Shown here in pieces: positions 19,602 to 27,837 of a stretch of DNA of 64,000 nucleotides. Position 1 is the stretch's first letter; each line of letters starts with the position of its first letter. The DNA is from Peptostreptococcaceae bacterium VA2 (GTDB taxonomy: Bacteria > Bacillota > Clostridia > Peptostreptococcales > Peptostreptococcaceae), in assembly GCA_000686145.1 (NCBI GenBank), contig JMMB01000007.1, positions 1,364,001-1,428,000 of the forward strand, read 5' to 3'. Both the position numbers and the translations under genes were made by a program. The notes under the pieces are model-generated. The model was given only the letters and a program-made list of their open reading frames with translations. It had not been told where the DNA came from and searched no databases.

Positions 19602-19844
19602 GAGCATTTAAAAGAGTTGCATAGCAAACGTAAAGCTATAACACAAGAGAAGGTAGATAAGGCAATACAAAGACTTATAAAGGCTCAAAAAACTATTAAC
19701 TTTAATAGTATTGCAAGTGAAAGTGGCGTTAGTAAGAAAACTCTATATGATAATAAAGATATATGCATTCACAATTGTTATATATTACGAATTTTAAACA
19801 AGGGCATCTATACTAGTAAGAACTTTTGTATACTGGTGTCATAA
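19602..19844 (+). pseudogene. Fragment of a TnpC-like (DUF6262) transposition protein
   Basis: The frame reads EHLKELHSKRKAITQEKV, then INFNSIASESGVSKKTLYDNKDI. This HTH sequence is characteristic of DUF6262/TnpC proteins that accompany the paired tyrosine recombinases of Tn554-like elements. Conservation ends near 19760, and the start codon of the family is missing. It lies directly after att-like repeat R3, where a recombinase module would be expected at the end of an integrated element. The association is inference; the recombinase genes themselves are gone. Confidence 0.55.
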
Positions 19845-19914
19845 GTTAACAGTATTATTGATACCTATATAAAAAAAATAATTTATACATATTTAGTTGC
19901 ATTTTGCTCGAAAC

Positions 19915-19920
19915 TATAAT
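19915..19920 (+). promoter_or_regulatory. Probable -10 box for the cysS leader transcript
   Basis: A perfect TATAAT stands 40 bp before the leader peptide start. The matching -35 region (around TTTAGT, 19892) is poor. Confidence 0.45.
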
Positions 19921-19959
19921 ACTATATATAGTAAATAATTATACAAGGAGGATATTAAT

Positions 19960-20034
19960 ATGAAATACTGTTACTGTTGTTGTTTTAAAACTTATAAAAA
20001 TTTAAAATTAACAACAGACCTGTGTCCATTTTAA
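19960..20034 (+). CDS. Cys-codon-rich leader peptide upstream of cysS
   Basis: A 24-residue ORF beginning MKYCYCCCF, with TGT codons at positions 4, 6, 7 and 8 and one more at 22. It has an ideal AAGGAGG site eight bases before the ATG, almost the same as that of cysS downstream. Two intrinsic terminators lie between it and cysS. Segment ACCTGT (20018-20023), near its 3' end, is complementary to ACAGGT (20079-20084), which includes the 5' arm of the first terminator. This fits leader-peptide attenuation: a ribosome stalled on Cys codons would leave the antiterminator free. I found no T-box. The mechanism is inference. Confidence 0.7.
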   Translation: MKYCYCCCFKTYKNLKLTTDLCPF

Positions 20035-20067
20035 TATTGTATAATTATTATATTAATCTCAATATGT

Positions 20068-20105
20068 AAAAACAAGCTACAGGTATGTCTGTAGTTTTTC
20101 TTTTT
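20068..20105 (+). terminator. Leader terminator 1 (attenuator candidate)
   Basis: CTACAG and CTGTAG pair around a six-base loop and are followed by TTTTTC TTTTT. The left arm can instead pair with the end of the leader ORF (ACCTGT at 20018). Confidence 0.75.
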
Positions 20106-20112
20106 GTATAAG

Positions 20113-20145
20113 AAAAGCTATAGGATTATTCTGTAGCTTTTTATA
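20113..20145 (+). terminator. Leader terminator 2 (tandem copy)
   Basis: AAAAGCTATAG pairs with CTGTAGCTTTT with one wobble pair, followed by T residues. It resembles terminator 1, so it may be a duplication. It ends about 10 bp before the cysS ribosome-binding site. Confidence 0.75.
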
Positions 20146-20168
20146 TTTAAATAAAAGGAGGATATTGT

Positions 20169-21578
20169 ATGAGCTTAAAATTTTATAATACGTTATCTAA
20201 AAAAGAGGAAGAGTTTATATCTATTGAAGATAGTAATGTAAAGCTATATACTTGTGGACCAACAGTATATAACTTTGCACATATTGGCAATTTAAGAACA
20301 TATATATTTGAAGATGTATTAAAAAGAGTTTTAGAATATAATGGATATGAAGTTAATCATGTTATGAATATAACTGATGTTGGTCATTTACAATCAGATG
20401 CAGATGATGGTGAAGACAAGATGGAATTAGGTGCAAAACGTGAAAATAAAAGTGTTTTAGAGATAGCTAGGTTTTATGAAAATGCATTTGTTTCTGATTT
20501 AAAAAAACTAAATATAAAACTCCCAAATAAAATGCCTAGAGCTACTGAACACATAGATAGTATGATAAAACTTATAAAAAGACTAGAACAAAATGGATAT
20601 ACTTATATGGCTAATAATAATGTTTATTTTTCTATAGATAAATTTAAAGATTATTATAAATTAGCTAACTTAACTATGGATGAACTTCAAGCTGGTAGTA
20701 GGATTGAAGTTGATGAGTTTAAGAAAAACCCTTTAGATTTTGTTCTATGGTTTGGAAACTCAAAGTATGAAAATCATATACTTAAATGGGATTCACCTTG
20801 GGGTGTTGGATTTCCTGGATGGCATATAGAATGTTCTGCTATGGCTATTGAGTATTTAGGCGAAAATCTAGATATTCACTGTGGAGGTATAGACCATATC
20901 CCTGTTCATCATACAAATGAGATAGCACAATCTGAAGGAGCTCTTGGTCATAAATGGGTAAATTACTGGATGCATGGTGAGTTTTTAGTTGTAGATAATG
21001 GTAAAATGTCTAAGTCAAATGGTGATTTCTTAACATTGAATAAGCTAATAAAAGATGGATTTGACCCTTTGGTATATAGATATTATGTATTGCAATCAAA
21101 ATATAGAAAACCTCTATCATTTAGTTATAATAGATTAAGAGATTCTAGTAAATCTTTATATAGCCTAAAAAGCAAAATATCTAATATATTAAATAATATT
21201 GATAATAATTTAAGCATTGATATAAATAAAGTCATTCCATATAAAAATAAATTTAAGCACCATATAAACAATGATTTAAATTTATCAAACGCATTTACTG
21301 TATTATTTGATGTTATAAAAGATAACGATTTAAATAATTTAGAAAAGAAAGCTTTGCTAGAAGATTTTGATACTGTTTTTTCATTGAATTTATTAGAATC
21401 TAATTCTACGATTCTTTCTGATGAAAAGTTAAATTATATAGAATATCTAATTAAACAACGTAATGAATACAGAAAAAATAAAGAATGGGAAAAGTCTGAT
21501 AATATTAGAGAATTACTTTTAAATGAAGGCGTAAAAATTGAAGATTCTAGAAATGGTACAACATGGACTATGATATAA
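20169..21578 (+). CDS. cysS: Cysteinyl-tRNA synthetase (probable second copy)
   Basis: A 469-residue, full-length class I synthetase that charges tRNA-Cys. It has YTCGPTVY with zinc-binding Cys29, the HIGH-type motif AHIGNLRTY (His38), ECSAMA and HCGGIDHIPVHHTNE (zinc and active site), and KMSKSNG. AAAGGAGGATATT precedes the ATG. It is separated from any visible housekeeping genes and sits in a repeat-bounded module behind a Cys-codon leader, so I infer an extra copy, either for cysteine stress or as a target-replacement resistance enzyme. The catalytic residues look complete. Confidence 0.92.
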   Translation: MSLKFYNTLSKKEEEFISIEDSNVKLYTCGPTVYNFAHIGNLRTYIFEDVLKRVLEYNGYEVNHVMNITDVGHLQSDADDGEDKMELGAKRENKSVLEIARFYENAFVSDLKKLNIKLPNKMPRATEHIDSMIKLIKRLEQNGYTYMANNNVYFSIDKFKDYYKLANLTMDELQAGSRIEVDEFKKNPLDFVLWFGNSKYENHILKWDSPWGVGFPGWHIECSAMAIEYLGENLDIHCGGIDHIPVHHTNEIAQSEGALGHKWVNYWMHGEFLVVDNGKMSKSNGDFLTLNKLIKDGFDPLVYRYYVLQSKYRKPLSFSYNRLRDSSKSLYSLKSKISNILNNIDNNLSIDINKVIPYKNKFKHHINNDLNLSNAFTVLFDVIKDNDLNNLEKKALLEDFDTVFSLNLLESNSTILSDEKLNYIEYLIKQRNEYRKNKEWEKSDNIRELLLNEGVKIEDSRNGTTWTMI

Positions 21579-21701
21579 CTTTGTATTGACAATGCAATAA
21601 AAACTCAACTTAAAGTTTATAAATTTCAAGATGATAAAATAAAAAGTTGCATAAGTATCAAAGGACTTATATGAGTTTATAAAGTCCCGGGAGGTACGAA
21701 G

Positions 21702-22298
21702 ATGAAATTGTCTGTAAAAGTAAGATTAAAACAACTAAAAAAAGTAACACTGTTTGAAGCATATAAAAATGAGGAAGTCTTAGGGTATTGTCAAAAATGT
21801 AACAACTATGGTAAGAACTTTAGTTGTCCTGATTTTGTGTTTGATACGACAAGTTATCTAGAACCTTATAATTACTCCACAATTATTATGACTGAAATAG
21901 ATACACAACCTATTAAAGCACAAATAGATAAGCTGGAAATAGCTAACTTGTCATCAAGGGTCTTCAACAACTATATAAAAGAGAAACCAGATGAGGTGGT
22001 TGATATAAAAGATCAGATGGCAGATAAATTAATTGAGATTGAGAATGATATAGATAACACTGTTGGGTTGCCACCAGGATCATGTACAAAATGTGTAACT
22101 TGTCTTAAACAACAAGGGAAAACATGTATTTCAAAAGAGGCACTAAGGTATTCTCTTGAAGCACTAGGCTTTATGGTGTCTGATATATATAAGCAATGTT
22201 TCGACTTAGAACTTGGTTGGAGCAAAGGTGAGCTACCTGCAGCTTTTTATAGTTGCAGTTGGTGGATTATACAGCATATGATTCGTCTTAACAATTGA
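21702..22298 (+). CDS. DUF2284 Cys-rich metal-binding protein
   Basis: A 198-residue protein with two cysteine clusters: CQKCNNYGKNFSCP near the N-terminus and GSCTKCVTCLKQQGKTC in the second half, then EALRYSLEALGF. This is DUF2284, a predicted metal- or cluster-binding family of unknown function. GGGAGG lies seven bases before the ATG. The C-terminal tail QHMIRLNN and the stop codon are encoded inside att-like repeat R4, so the end of the gene may have been rewritten by integration. Its place behind cysS suggests a shared thiol theme, which is speculative. Confidence 0.8.
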   Translation: MKLSVKVRLKQLKKVTLFEAYKNEEVLGYCQKCNNYGKNFSCPDFVFDTTSYLEPYNYSTIIMTEIDTQPIKAQIDKLEIANLSSRVFNNYIKEKPDEVVDIKDQMADKLIEIENDIDNTVGLPPGSCTKCVTCLKQQGKTCISKEALRYSLEALGFMVSDIYKQCFDLELGWSKGELPAAFYSCSWWIIQHMIRLNN

Positions 22299-22305
22299 AA
22301 TCCAC
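22262..22305 (+). repeat. att-like repeat R4, overlapping the DUF2284 gene end
   Basis: A 44-bp copy with GTGGATT at the left, AATCCAC at the right and a diverged core (GATTCGTCTTAACAATTG). It is the only copy that lies within a coding sequence. Confidence 0.6.
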
Positions 22306-22334
22306 AACCGTACTGGAAACAGTAGGGTCTTTTT
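22306..22334 (+). terminator. Terminator after repeat R4
   Basis: ACCGTACTG and CAGTAGGGT pair around GAAA and are followed by CTTTTTTT. The 160 bp beyond it (to 22497) contain nothing I can assign. Confidence 0.75.
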
Positions 22335-22496
22335 TTAGTAGGCATTGCAAAAATTAAAGATATTTTTATTATCTACTAATATTACATAATAAAACAATGT
22401 ACCTCTGTTAGAAAATAATAAGGATTACATAAGTGCTAATTTTTCTATTAAAGAGGATTAAGAATACCTATAAGTCATAAATAAAAGTTTTTAATT

Positions 22497-23006
22497 ATAT
22501 ATGTAGTTACATCTGTAGAGCCTGAAGATTTTTCAGTTGAGAATTCGAAAAATAATGGTCCGAAGTTATTGAAGAAGTATTTGCAGTATGTAAGAGCTGT
22601 TTCAAATGATAATAAAGAAGAACAAAGATTTATACTCAATGGTTTACTTGATACTTCTATAAAGAGTAATAGATTAAGAAGAGATCATGATAGTGATTTT
22701 GAAGCAGAAGTTTATGATGAGTTGATTAAGAGAGGATATGAAGTTCATACTCAAGTAGGGGTATCGGGATATAAAATAGACTTAGCTATTTATGATAAGA
22801 AAAAATCAAAGTATATACTTGGAATAGAATGTGATGGAGCTACTTATCATAGTTCTAAGTCTGCAAGAGAAAGAGATATTCATAGACAACAGTATTTAGA
22901 GTCTAGAGGATGGATGATATGTAGAATTTGGAGTAGGCATTGGTGGAGAAATCCTAAGTGTGAAATTGATAAAGTAGATAAGTTAATTAAGTGTATATAT
23001 AATTAG
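22497..23006 (+). pseudogene. C-terminal fragment of a large UvrD/DNA2-like helicase (DUF3320/REase tail)
   Basis: The frame opens at 22497 and reads VVTSVEPEDFSV, the conserved end of superfamily I helicase cores of the DUF4011 type. It continues through a linker (LLKKYLQYVRAVSNDN) into a Vsr/EDxHD-like nuclease tail (VGVSGYKIDLAIYD, GIECDGATYHSSKSARERDIHRQQYLESRGW). The ATP-binding helicase body is absent, so this is the remnant of a gene usually well over 1000 residues long. A tail-only product from the TTG at 22569 is possible but has no ribosome-binding site. A shorter copy is at 12017-12200. Confidence 0.75.
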
Positions 23007-23027
23007 ATAAATAAAAAGAAGAAAATC

Positions 23028-23062
23028 AGACTATAAAGCTCTCAATATATGAGGGCTTTTGT
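23028..23062 (+). terminator. Terminator before the peptide-transport operon
   Basis: AAAGCTCTCA and ATGAGGGCTTT pair with a 4-base loop, then TTGT. Confidence 0.7.
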
Positions 23063-23225
23063 AATATAATAGTGGATTTACTTATTAAATATAGTTTATA
23101 ATAGTTTTTTCAAATATAACTAGATAGAACTATAGAAAAAAAACTATTATACTATAAAGATGTTTGATACTATAATAAAAATGTGAAAAAAGAAAAGTAA
23201 ATAGGTATTTTATTGGAGGAAAAAC

Positions 23226-24908
23226 ATGAAGAAAAAACTTTTTAGCATATTGCTATGTACAACAATGTTGGGCGCAATGTTAACTGGATGTGGAGCAAAC
23301 AGTGGTTCAGAAGATAAATCTAATGCTGATTCTACATCAACAAAACCAAAAGATACCATTGTGTATTCTACAAATACAGCACCTCAAGGTATTTTTAATC
23401 CACTTATTTCAGACATGTCTATTGACCATTATGTGGAATCAGTTGTATATGCATCACTTATGACTGTTAATCCAAAAGGAGATTTAGAACCATATTTAGC
23501 TAATGAGTGTAATATATCTGATGATCAAAAAACAATTACATATAAGTTAAAAGACAATGCAGTATGGCATGATGGAGAAAAAGTTACAGCAAAAGACGTA
23601 GCTTTTACATTTACAAGTATGGCGGATGCTAGCTATGCAGGTGGGTATTATGGAGATGTTCAAAATATTAAAGGAGCAAAAGCTTTCCATGATAAAAAAG
23701 CGGACAGTATAGAAGGTATCAAGGTTGTTGATGATACTACTATTAAAATTGAATTTGAAAAAGTATATGCACCAGCACTTACAAATTTAGGAACTGTACA
23801 AATCATACCAGAACATATATGGGGAAAAATTGCACCTGGAGAATGGAAAAATCAAACAGAGCTATTAAATGCACCTATTGGATGTGGTCCATATAAATTA
23901 ACAGAATATAAAAGTGATTCATATGTGAAATTTGAAGCTACATCTAATTTCTTTGGTGGAGAAGTTAAAACACCTAAATTAATTTTCAAAGTTGTTAATG
24001 CGGATACTACTCAAGCAGAATTTAAGAGTGGTACAATAGATGTTGCAAACGTTGAGTCATTAAGAAAAGCAGATATTGATGCACTAGTTAAAGAAGGATA
24101 TGCAACTACATCTTTCCCTAACTTCCAATTCACATATATGGGATTCAATTTAAGACTTAAAGAATTACAAGATGTAAAAGTTCGTCAAGCTTTTATGTAT
24201 GCAATTAACCGCAAAGGAATTGTAGAACAAGTAGTTGAAGGTCGTGGACAAATAGTTAATGCTCCAATGCTTCCATCAAGTTGGGCTTATCCAGAAGATT
24301 CAACACTAGACAGTTATGATTATGATGTTAAAAAAGCAAAAACATTATTAAAAGAAGCTGGATGGGAAGATAAAAATGGTGATGGATATGTTGAAAATAG
24401 TTCAGGTAAAAAATTCCACTTGAATCTGGTTTGTCAAACTGGTAATCCAATAAGAGAGCAATCTGCAGTAGTAATACAAGAAAACTTAAAAGCAATTGGT
24501 GTTGAGGTAGAAATTGATTCTATGGAATTCTCTGCAGTAATGGATAAAGTAGTAGCTAATCATGACTTTGATTTATTCATGATGGGGAATACACTATCTA
24601 TAGATCCAGACCCAAGACCAATGTGGTACTCGGATGCTATTTCTAATGAAAAAGGAGTAGTTGGATACAATATCGTTGCTTATGATAATAAAGAAACAGA
24701 TAAATTGATTGATGCAGGAAATGCGACATTAAATCAAGATGAACGTAAAGAAATTTATTCTCAATTTGGAAAAATATTAAATAAAGATGTACCAGAAGCG
24801 TATTTATTCAGCCAAGACATTGAACGTGTATATAACAGTAAATTAGAAGGATATGAGCCATCAACATTTAATGAATTCTATAATGTTCATAATTGGGTAA
24901 TTAAATAG
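23226..24908 (+). CDS. oppA: Peptide-binding lipoprotein of an ABC importer
   Basis: A 560-residue solute-binding protein of family SBP_bac_5. The signal peptide ends in a lipobox LTGC, with Cys22 as lipid anchor. The body starts with NTAPQGIFNPLIS and contains YKLKDNAVWHDGEKVTAKDV, the family signature, and later VRQAFMYAINR. It should capture oligopeptides (or similar ligands) outside the membrane. It is the first gene of a complete five-gene operon; TTGGAGGAAA precedes the ATG. A terminator after it (24917) would give more binding protein than permease. Ligand specificity cannot be read; nickel or dipeptide uptake are alternatives. Confidence 0.88.
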   Translation: MKKKLFSILLCTTMLGAMLTGCGANSGSEDKSNADSTSTKPKDTIVYSTNTAPQGIFNPLISDMSIDHYVESVVYASLMTVNPKGDLEPYLANECNISDDQKTITYKLKDNAVWHDGEKVTAKDVAFTFTSMADASYAGGYYGDVQNIKGAKAFHDKKADSIEGIKVVDDTTIKIEFEKVYAPALTNLGTVQIIPEHIWGKIAPGEWKNQTELLNAPIGCGPYKLTEYKSDSYVKFEATSNFFGGEVKTPKLIFKVVNADTTQAEFKSGTIDVANVESLRKADIDALVKEGYATTSFPNFQFTYMGFNLRLKELQDVKVRQAFMYAINRKGIVEQVVEGRGQIVNAPMLPSSWAYPEDSTLDSYDYDVKKAKTLLKEAGWEDKNGDGYVENSSGKKFHLNLVCQTGNPIREQSAVVIQENLKAIGVEVEIDSMEFSAVMDKVVANHDFDLFMMGNTLSIDPDPRPMWYSDAISNEKGVVGYNIVAYDNKETDKLIDAGNATLNQDERKEIYSQFGKILNKDVPEAYLFSQDIERVYNSKLEGYEPSTFNEFYNVHNWVIK

Positions 24909-24916
24909 TATAAAAT

Positions 24917-24956
24917 TGGAAAAGGGGTTGTTCCTTATGAACACCCTTTTTTTATG
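24917..24956 (+). terminator. Internal operon terminator between oppA and oppB
   Basis: AAAAGGGGTTGTTC and GAACACCCTTTTTTT pair. Its place inside the operon suggests partial read-through. Confidence 0.75.
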
Positions 24957-24977
24957 TAGGAGGATAGATAAATAGAT

Positions 24978-25943
24978 ATGGGAAAATTCTTAGCAAAAAG
25001 AATAGGAGTTTCGATTATTGTATTATTAGGAGTTTCGATTACTGTATTTACATTAATTCATATGCAACCGGGTAATCCATATTTAAATATGATTGACCCA
25101 AATGTTCCACCGGAAGTTGTAGAACAAAAATTAAGAGAGCTGGGATACTATGATCCAATTCCATTACAGTATTTAAAATGGATAGGAAGAGCAATATGTG
25201 GAGATTTTGGATATTCTACTCAATATAAAGCTCCAGCTTTCTCGATTATTACAAGTGCGTTAAAAAATACATTATTAATTTCCTTTGTTGCATTCATTTT
25301 AAGCTCAATATTTGCAATAGTGATTGGAGTTGTTACAGCAGCAAAGTCTAAAACATGGATTGACTATGTAGTGACGTTCCTTTCTTTTATTGGTATTTCA
25401 ATTCCAACATTTTTCTTCGGATTATTGCTAGTAAAATGGCTAGGATATGATTTGGCTATTTTACCATCATCTGGAATGGTGACCTTAACAGAAAATTACA
25501 CAGGTTTTGCACATATTATTGATGTAATTAAACACATGATTATGCCAGTTATGGTGTTATCACTTACACAGACTGCAACATTATTAAGATATACAAGGTC
25601 TTCTATGGTAGATGCATTAGGACAGGATTATATGAGAACAGCACAAGCTAAAGGCCTTACTAGGAATCAAGCTGTGTGGACACATGGACTAAGAAATTCT
25701 ATGATTTCTATTATCACAGTTCTTTGTATGCAATTACCAACATTGGTTTCTGGTGCATTAATTACGGAAACAGTATTTGTATGGCCAGGAATTGGAACTT
25801 TAAATTATAATGCAATTATGAATAGAGATTATATGCTAATTATGGGAATAACAATGCTTGTAGCAGTTGTAATTGTGTTGACGAATCTAATGGCAGATGT
25901 TTTATATATGGCAGCTGATCCGAGAATTAGATTAGAACAGTAA
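24978..25943 (+). CDS. oppB: Peptide ABC importer permease, OppB/DppB type
   Basis: A 321-residue inner-membrane permease with six predicted TM helices; the first is at ~10-30. The family features HMQPGNPYL in the first periplasmic segment and the EAA-like loop MRTAQAKGLTRNQAVWTHGLRNS are present, the latter contacting the ATPases. The C-terminal ADPRIRL motif is typical of DppB proteins. TAGGAGG precedes the start. It forms the translocation pore with the next gene, nine to twelve bases downstream. Confidence 0.9.
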   Translation: MGKFLAKRIGVSIIVLLGVSITVFTLIHMQPGNPYLNMIDPNVPPEVVEQKLRELGYYDPIPLQYLKWIGRAICGDFGYSTQYKAPAFSIITSALKNTLLISFVAFILSSIFAIVIGVVTAAKSKTWIDYVVTFLSFIGISIPTFFFGLLLVKWLGYDLAILPSSGMVTLTENYTGFAHIIDVIKHMIMPVMVLSLTQTATLLRYTRSSMVDALGQDYMRTAQAKGLTRNQAVWTHGLRNSMISIITVLCMQLPTLVSGALITETVFVWPGIGTLNYNAIMNRDYMLIMGITMLVAVVIVLTNLMADVLYMAADPRIRLEQ

Positions 25944-25954
25944 GGAGGGGTATG

Positions 25955-26842
25955 ATGGCTACAAATATTATAAAAAAAGATAAAACAGAAAACTACGTAT
26001 CGTTAACAGAAATATCATTTCGTAAGTTTATAAGAAATAAATTGGCAGTAGCAGGCATTTTTGTCATTCTTATATTAGTTTTACTTTCAATATGTGCACC
26101 AATGCTTACGAATTATACAGTCAGTGAAACAGATTTATTTAATATTAAAGTAGCACCAAATGAAGCACATATTTTAGGTACGGACGATTTAGGAAGAGAT
26201 GTTTTCACAAGATTACTTTATGGTGGAAGAGTGTCTATATTAGTTGGGATTGCGTCTATGACGGTTCAGTTAATAATAGGTGTGACACTAGGTGCAATTG
26301 CGGGATACTTTGGTGGTATAGTAGAAAAGATAATTATGAGAATTATTGATATTATTATGTGCTTTCCATTCTTTGTTATTGCAGTATCTGTAGCAGCCAT
26401 TGTAGGACCGGGAGTCAAAAACTTAATTATTATTATCGGATTACTAATGTGGCCAAATATTGCAAGAATTGTGAGAGCTGAAATATTATCGTTGAAAGAA
26501 AATGATTATATTTTGGCAGCTAGAGCAATGGGTCTATCTTCATTTGAGATTATCAGATATCATATTTTACCTAATATAATGTCTCCAGTATTAGTTGCTG
26601 CAACTCTGGCAATTGCTAATGGAATATTAACAGAAGCATCACTAAGTTTTTTAGGAATCGGAGTAAAGCTACCTCAGCCTAGCTGGGGAAATATATTGAT
26701 TGATGCACAAAATATTGGTACGTTACAGAGGGAATGGTGGTTATGGATACCAGCAGGAAGTTTAATTATATTGATGGTATTATCCATTAACTTTGTGGGC
26801 GATGGACTACGTGATGCGCTAGATCCGAAAATTCGTCTGTAA
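25955..26842 (+). CDS. oppC: Peptide ABC importer permease, OppC/DppC type
   Basis: A 295-residue permease: N-terminal OppC_N segment (FRKFIRNKLAVAG), the HILGTDDLGRDVFTRLLYGGR signature split by TM1, and an EAA loop DYILAARAMGLSSFEIIRYHILPN. It ends in DALDPKIRL. Two ATGs are adjacent; I take the second (25955) because GGAGG then has the usual six-base spacing. It pairs with OppB as the membrane half of the importer. Confidence 0.9.
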   Translation: MATNIIKKDKTENYVSLTEISFRKFIRNKLAVAGIFVILILVLLSICAPMLTNYTVSETDLFNIKVAPNEAHILGTDDLGRDVFTRLLYGGRVSILVGIASMTVQLIIGVTLGAIAGYFGGIVEKIIMRIIDIIMCFPFFVIAVSVAAIVGPGVKNLIIIIGLLMWPNIARIVRAEILSLKENDYILAARAMGLSSFEIIRYHILPNIMSPVLVAATLAIANGILTEASLSFLGIGVKLPQPSWGNILIDAQNIGTLQREWWLWIPAGSLIILMVLSINFVGDGLRDALDPKIRL

Positions 26843-26856
26843 GGAGGAAATGAATA

Positions 26857-27837
26857 ATGAGTATATTAGAAGTGAACAATCTAAAAGTTTCCTTTGATAC
26901 AGTAATGGGGAAAGTAGAAGCTGTAAAAGGTGTAGATTTAACAGTTAATGCAGGTGAAGTTCTTGGAGTTGTTGGAGAATCTGGTAGTGGAAAAAGTGTT
27001 ACATCATTAGCAATTATGGGTCTTATTAATAATTCTACAGGGTCGATAGAGTCTGGTGAAATATTATTTCAAGGGAAGAATCTTCTTGAACTGAAGGAAA
27101 AAGAGATGTGTAAGATTAGAGGGAATAAAGTTTCTATGATTTTCCAGGAACCTATGACATCACTTAATCCAGTTGTAACAGTATATAAGCAATTGAGAGA
27201 AGTTTATAAGATTCATCGCCCAGACATGAAGAATAAATGCAGGGAAGAATTAATAACTCTCCTAGCACAGCTAAATATTCCAGACTCAAATGCTGTTTTA
27301 AATAAATATCCGTTTGAATTAAGCGGAGGATTAAAACAAAGAATCATGATTGCTATGGCAATGATTTGTAAACCATCTGTTATCATTGCAGATGAACCAA
27401 CTACTGCATTAGATGTAACAACACAAGCTGAAATTATTGAATTACTTAAGAAAATAAAAGACGAAAGTAATAGTGGAATTATGCTGATTACACATGACCT
27501 TGGTGTAATTGCTGAAATGGCACAAAGAGTAATTGTTATGTATTTTGGAAAAGTGGTGGAAGAATGTAGCGTAAAAGCATTTTTTGACAATGCAAGGCAT
27601 CCATATTCAGAAGATTTATTAGCAGCAATGCCAGAAAATTTTGATGGAAGATTCCAATCTATAGAGGGAAATGTTCCTAATCTTTATGAAGAGGTAAAAG
27701 GATGTGCCTATTATAGCAGATGTAAAAAAAGTATAGAAGAATGTCAGAAAAATGAGCCACCAATGGTGGAATTATATAATGGGCATAAAGTGCGCTGCTT
27801 TAAATGTGAAGCTATAGAGAAAGGAGACAATAAATAA
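26857..27837 (+). CDS. oppD: Peptide ABC importer ATPase, OppD/DppD type
   Basis: A 326-residue ATPase with Walker A GESGSGKSVT, Q-loop QEPMTSLNPV, signature ELSGGLKQR, Walker B VIIADEPTTALD and switch ITHDLGV. The C-terminal region has the CxxxxxxC-type cluster (CAYYSRCKKSIEEC) usual for OppD/OppF proteins. The signature carries Leu-Lys instead of the usual Met-Arg. AAGGAGG precedes the ATG. The stop codon shares a base with the start of the next gene (TAATG), indicating translational coupling. Confidence 0.9.
   Translation: MSILEVNNLKVSFDTVMGKVEAVKGVDLTVNAGEVLGVVGESGSGKSVTSLAIMGLINNSTGSIESGEILFQGKNLLELKEKEMCKIRGNKVSMIFQEPMTSLNPVVTVYKQLREVYKIHRPDMKNKCREELITLLAQLNIPDSNAVLNKYPFELSGGLKQRIMIAMAMICKPSVIIADEPTTALDVTTQAEIIELLKKIKDESNSGIMLITHDLGVIAEMAQRVIVMYFGKVVEECSVKAFFDNARHPYSEDLLAAMPENFDGRFQSIEGNVPNLYEEVKGCAYYSRCKKSIEECQKNEPPMVELYNGHKVRCFKCEAIEKGDNK

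Noticed and set aside
19845-20168. T-box riboswitch before cysS
   Set aside because: I could not find the AGGGTGG-type T-box sequence or a specifier-loop layout; the Cys-codon ORF explains the leader better.
21586-21614. TTGACA between cysS and the DUF2284 gene as a promoter
   Set aside because: No -10 box at 16-18 bp; the spacing does not support a functional promoter.
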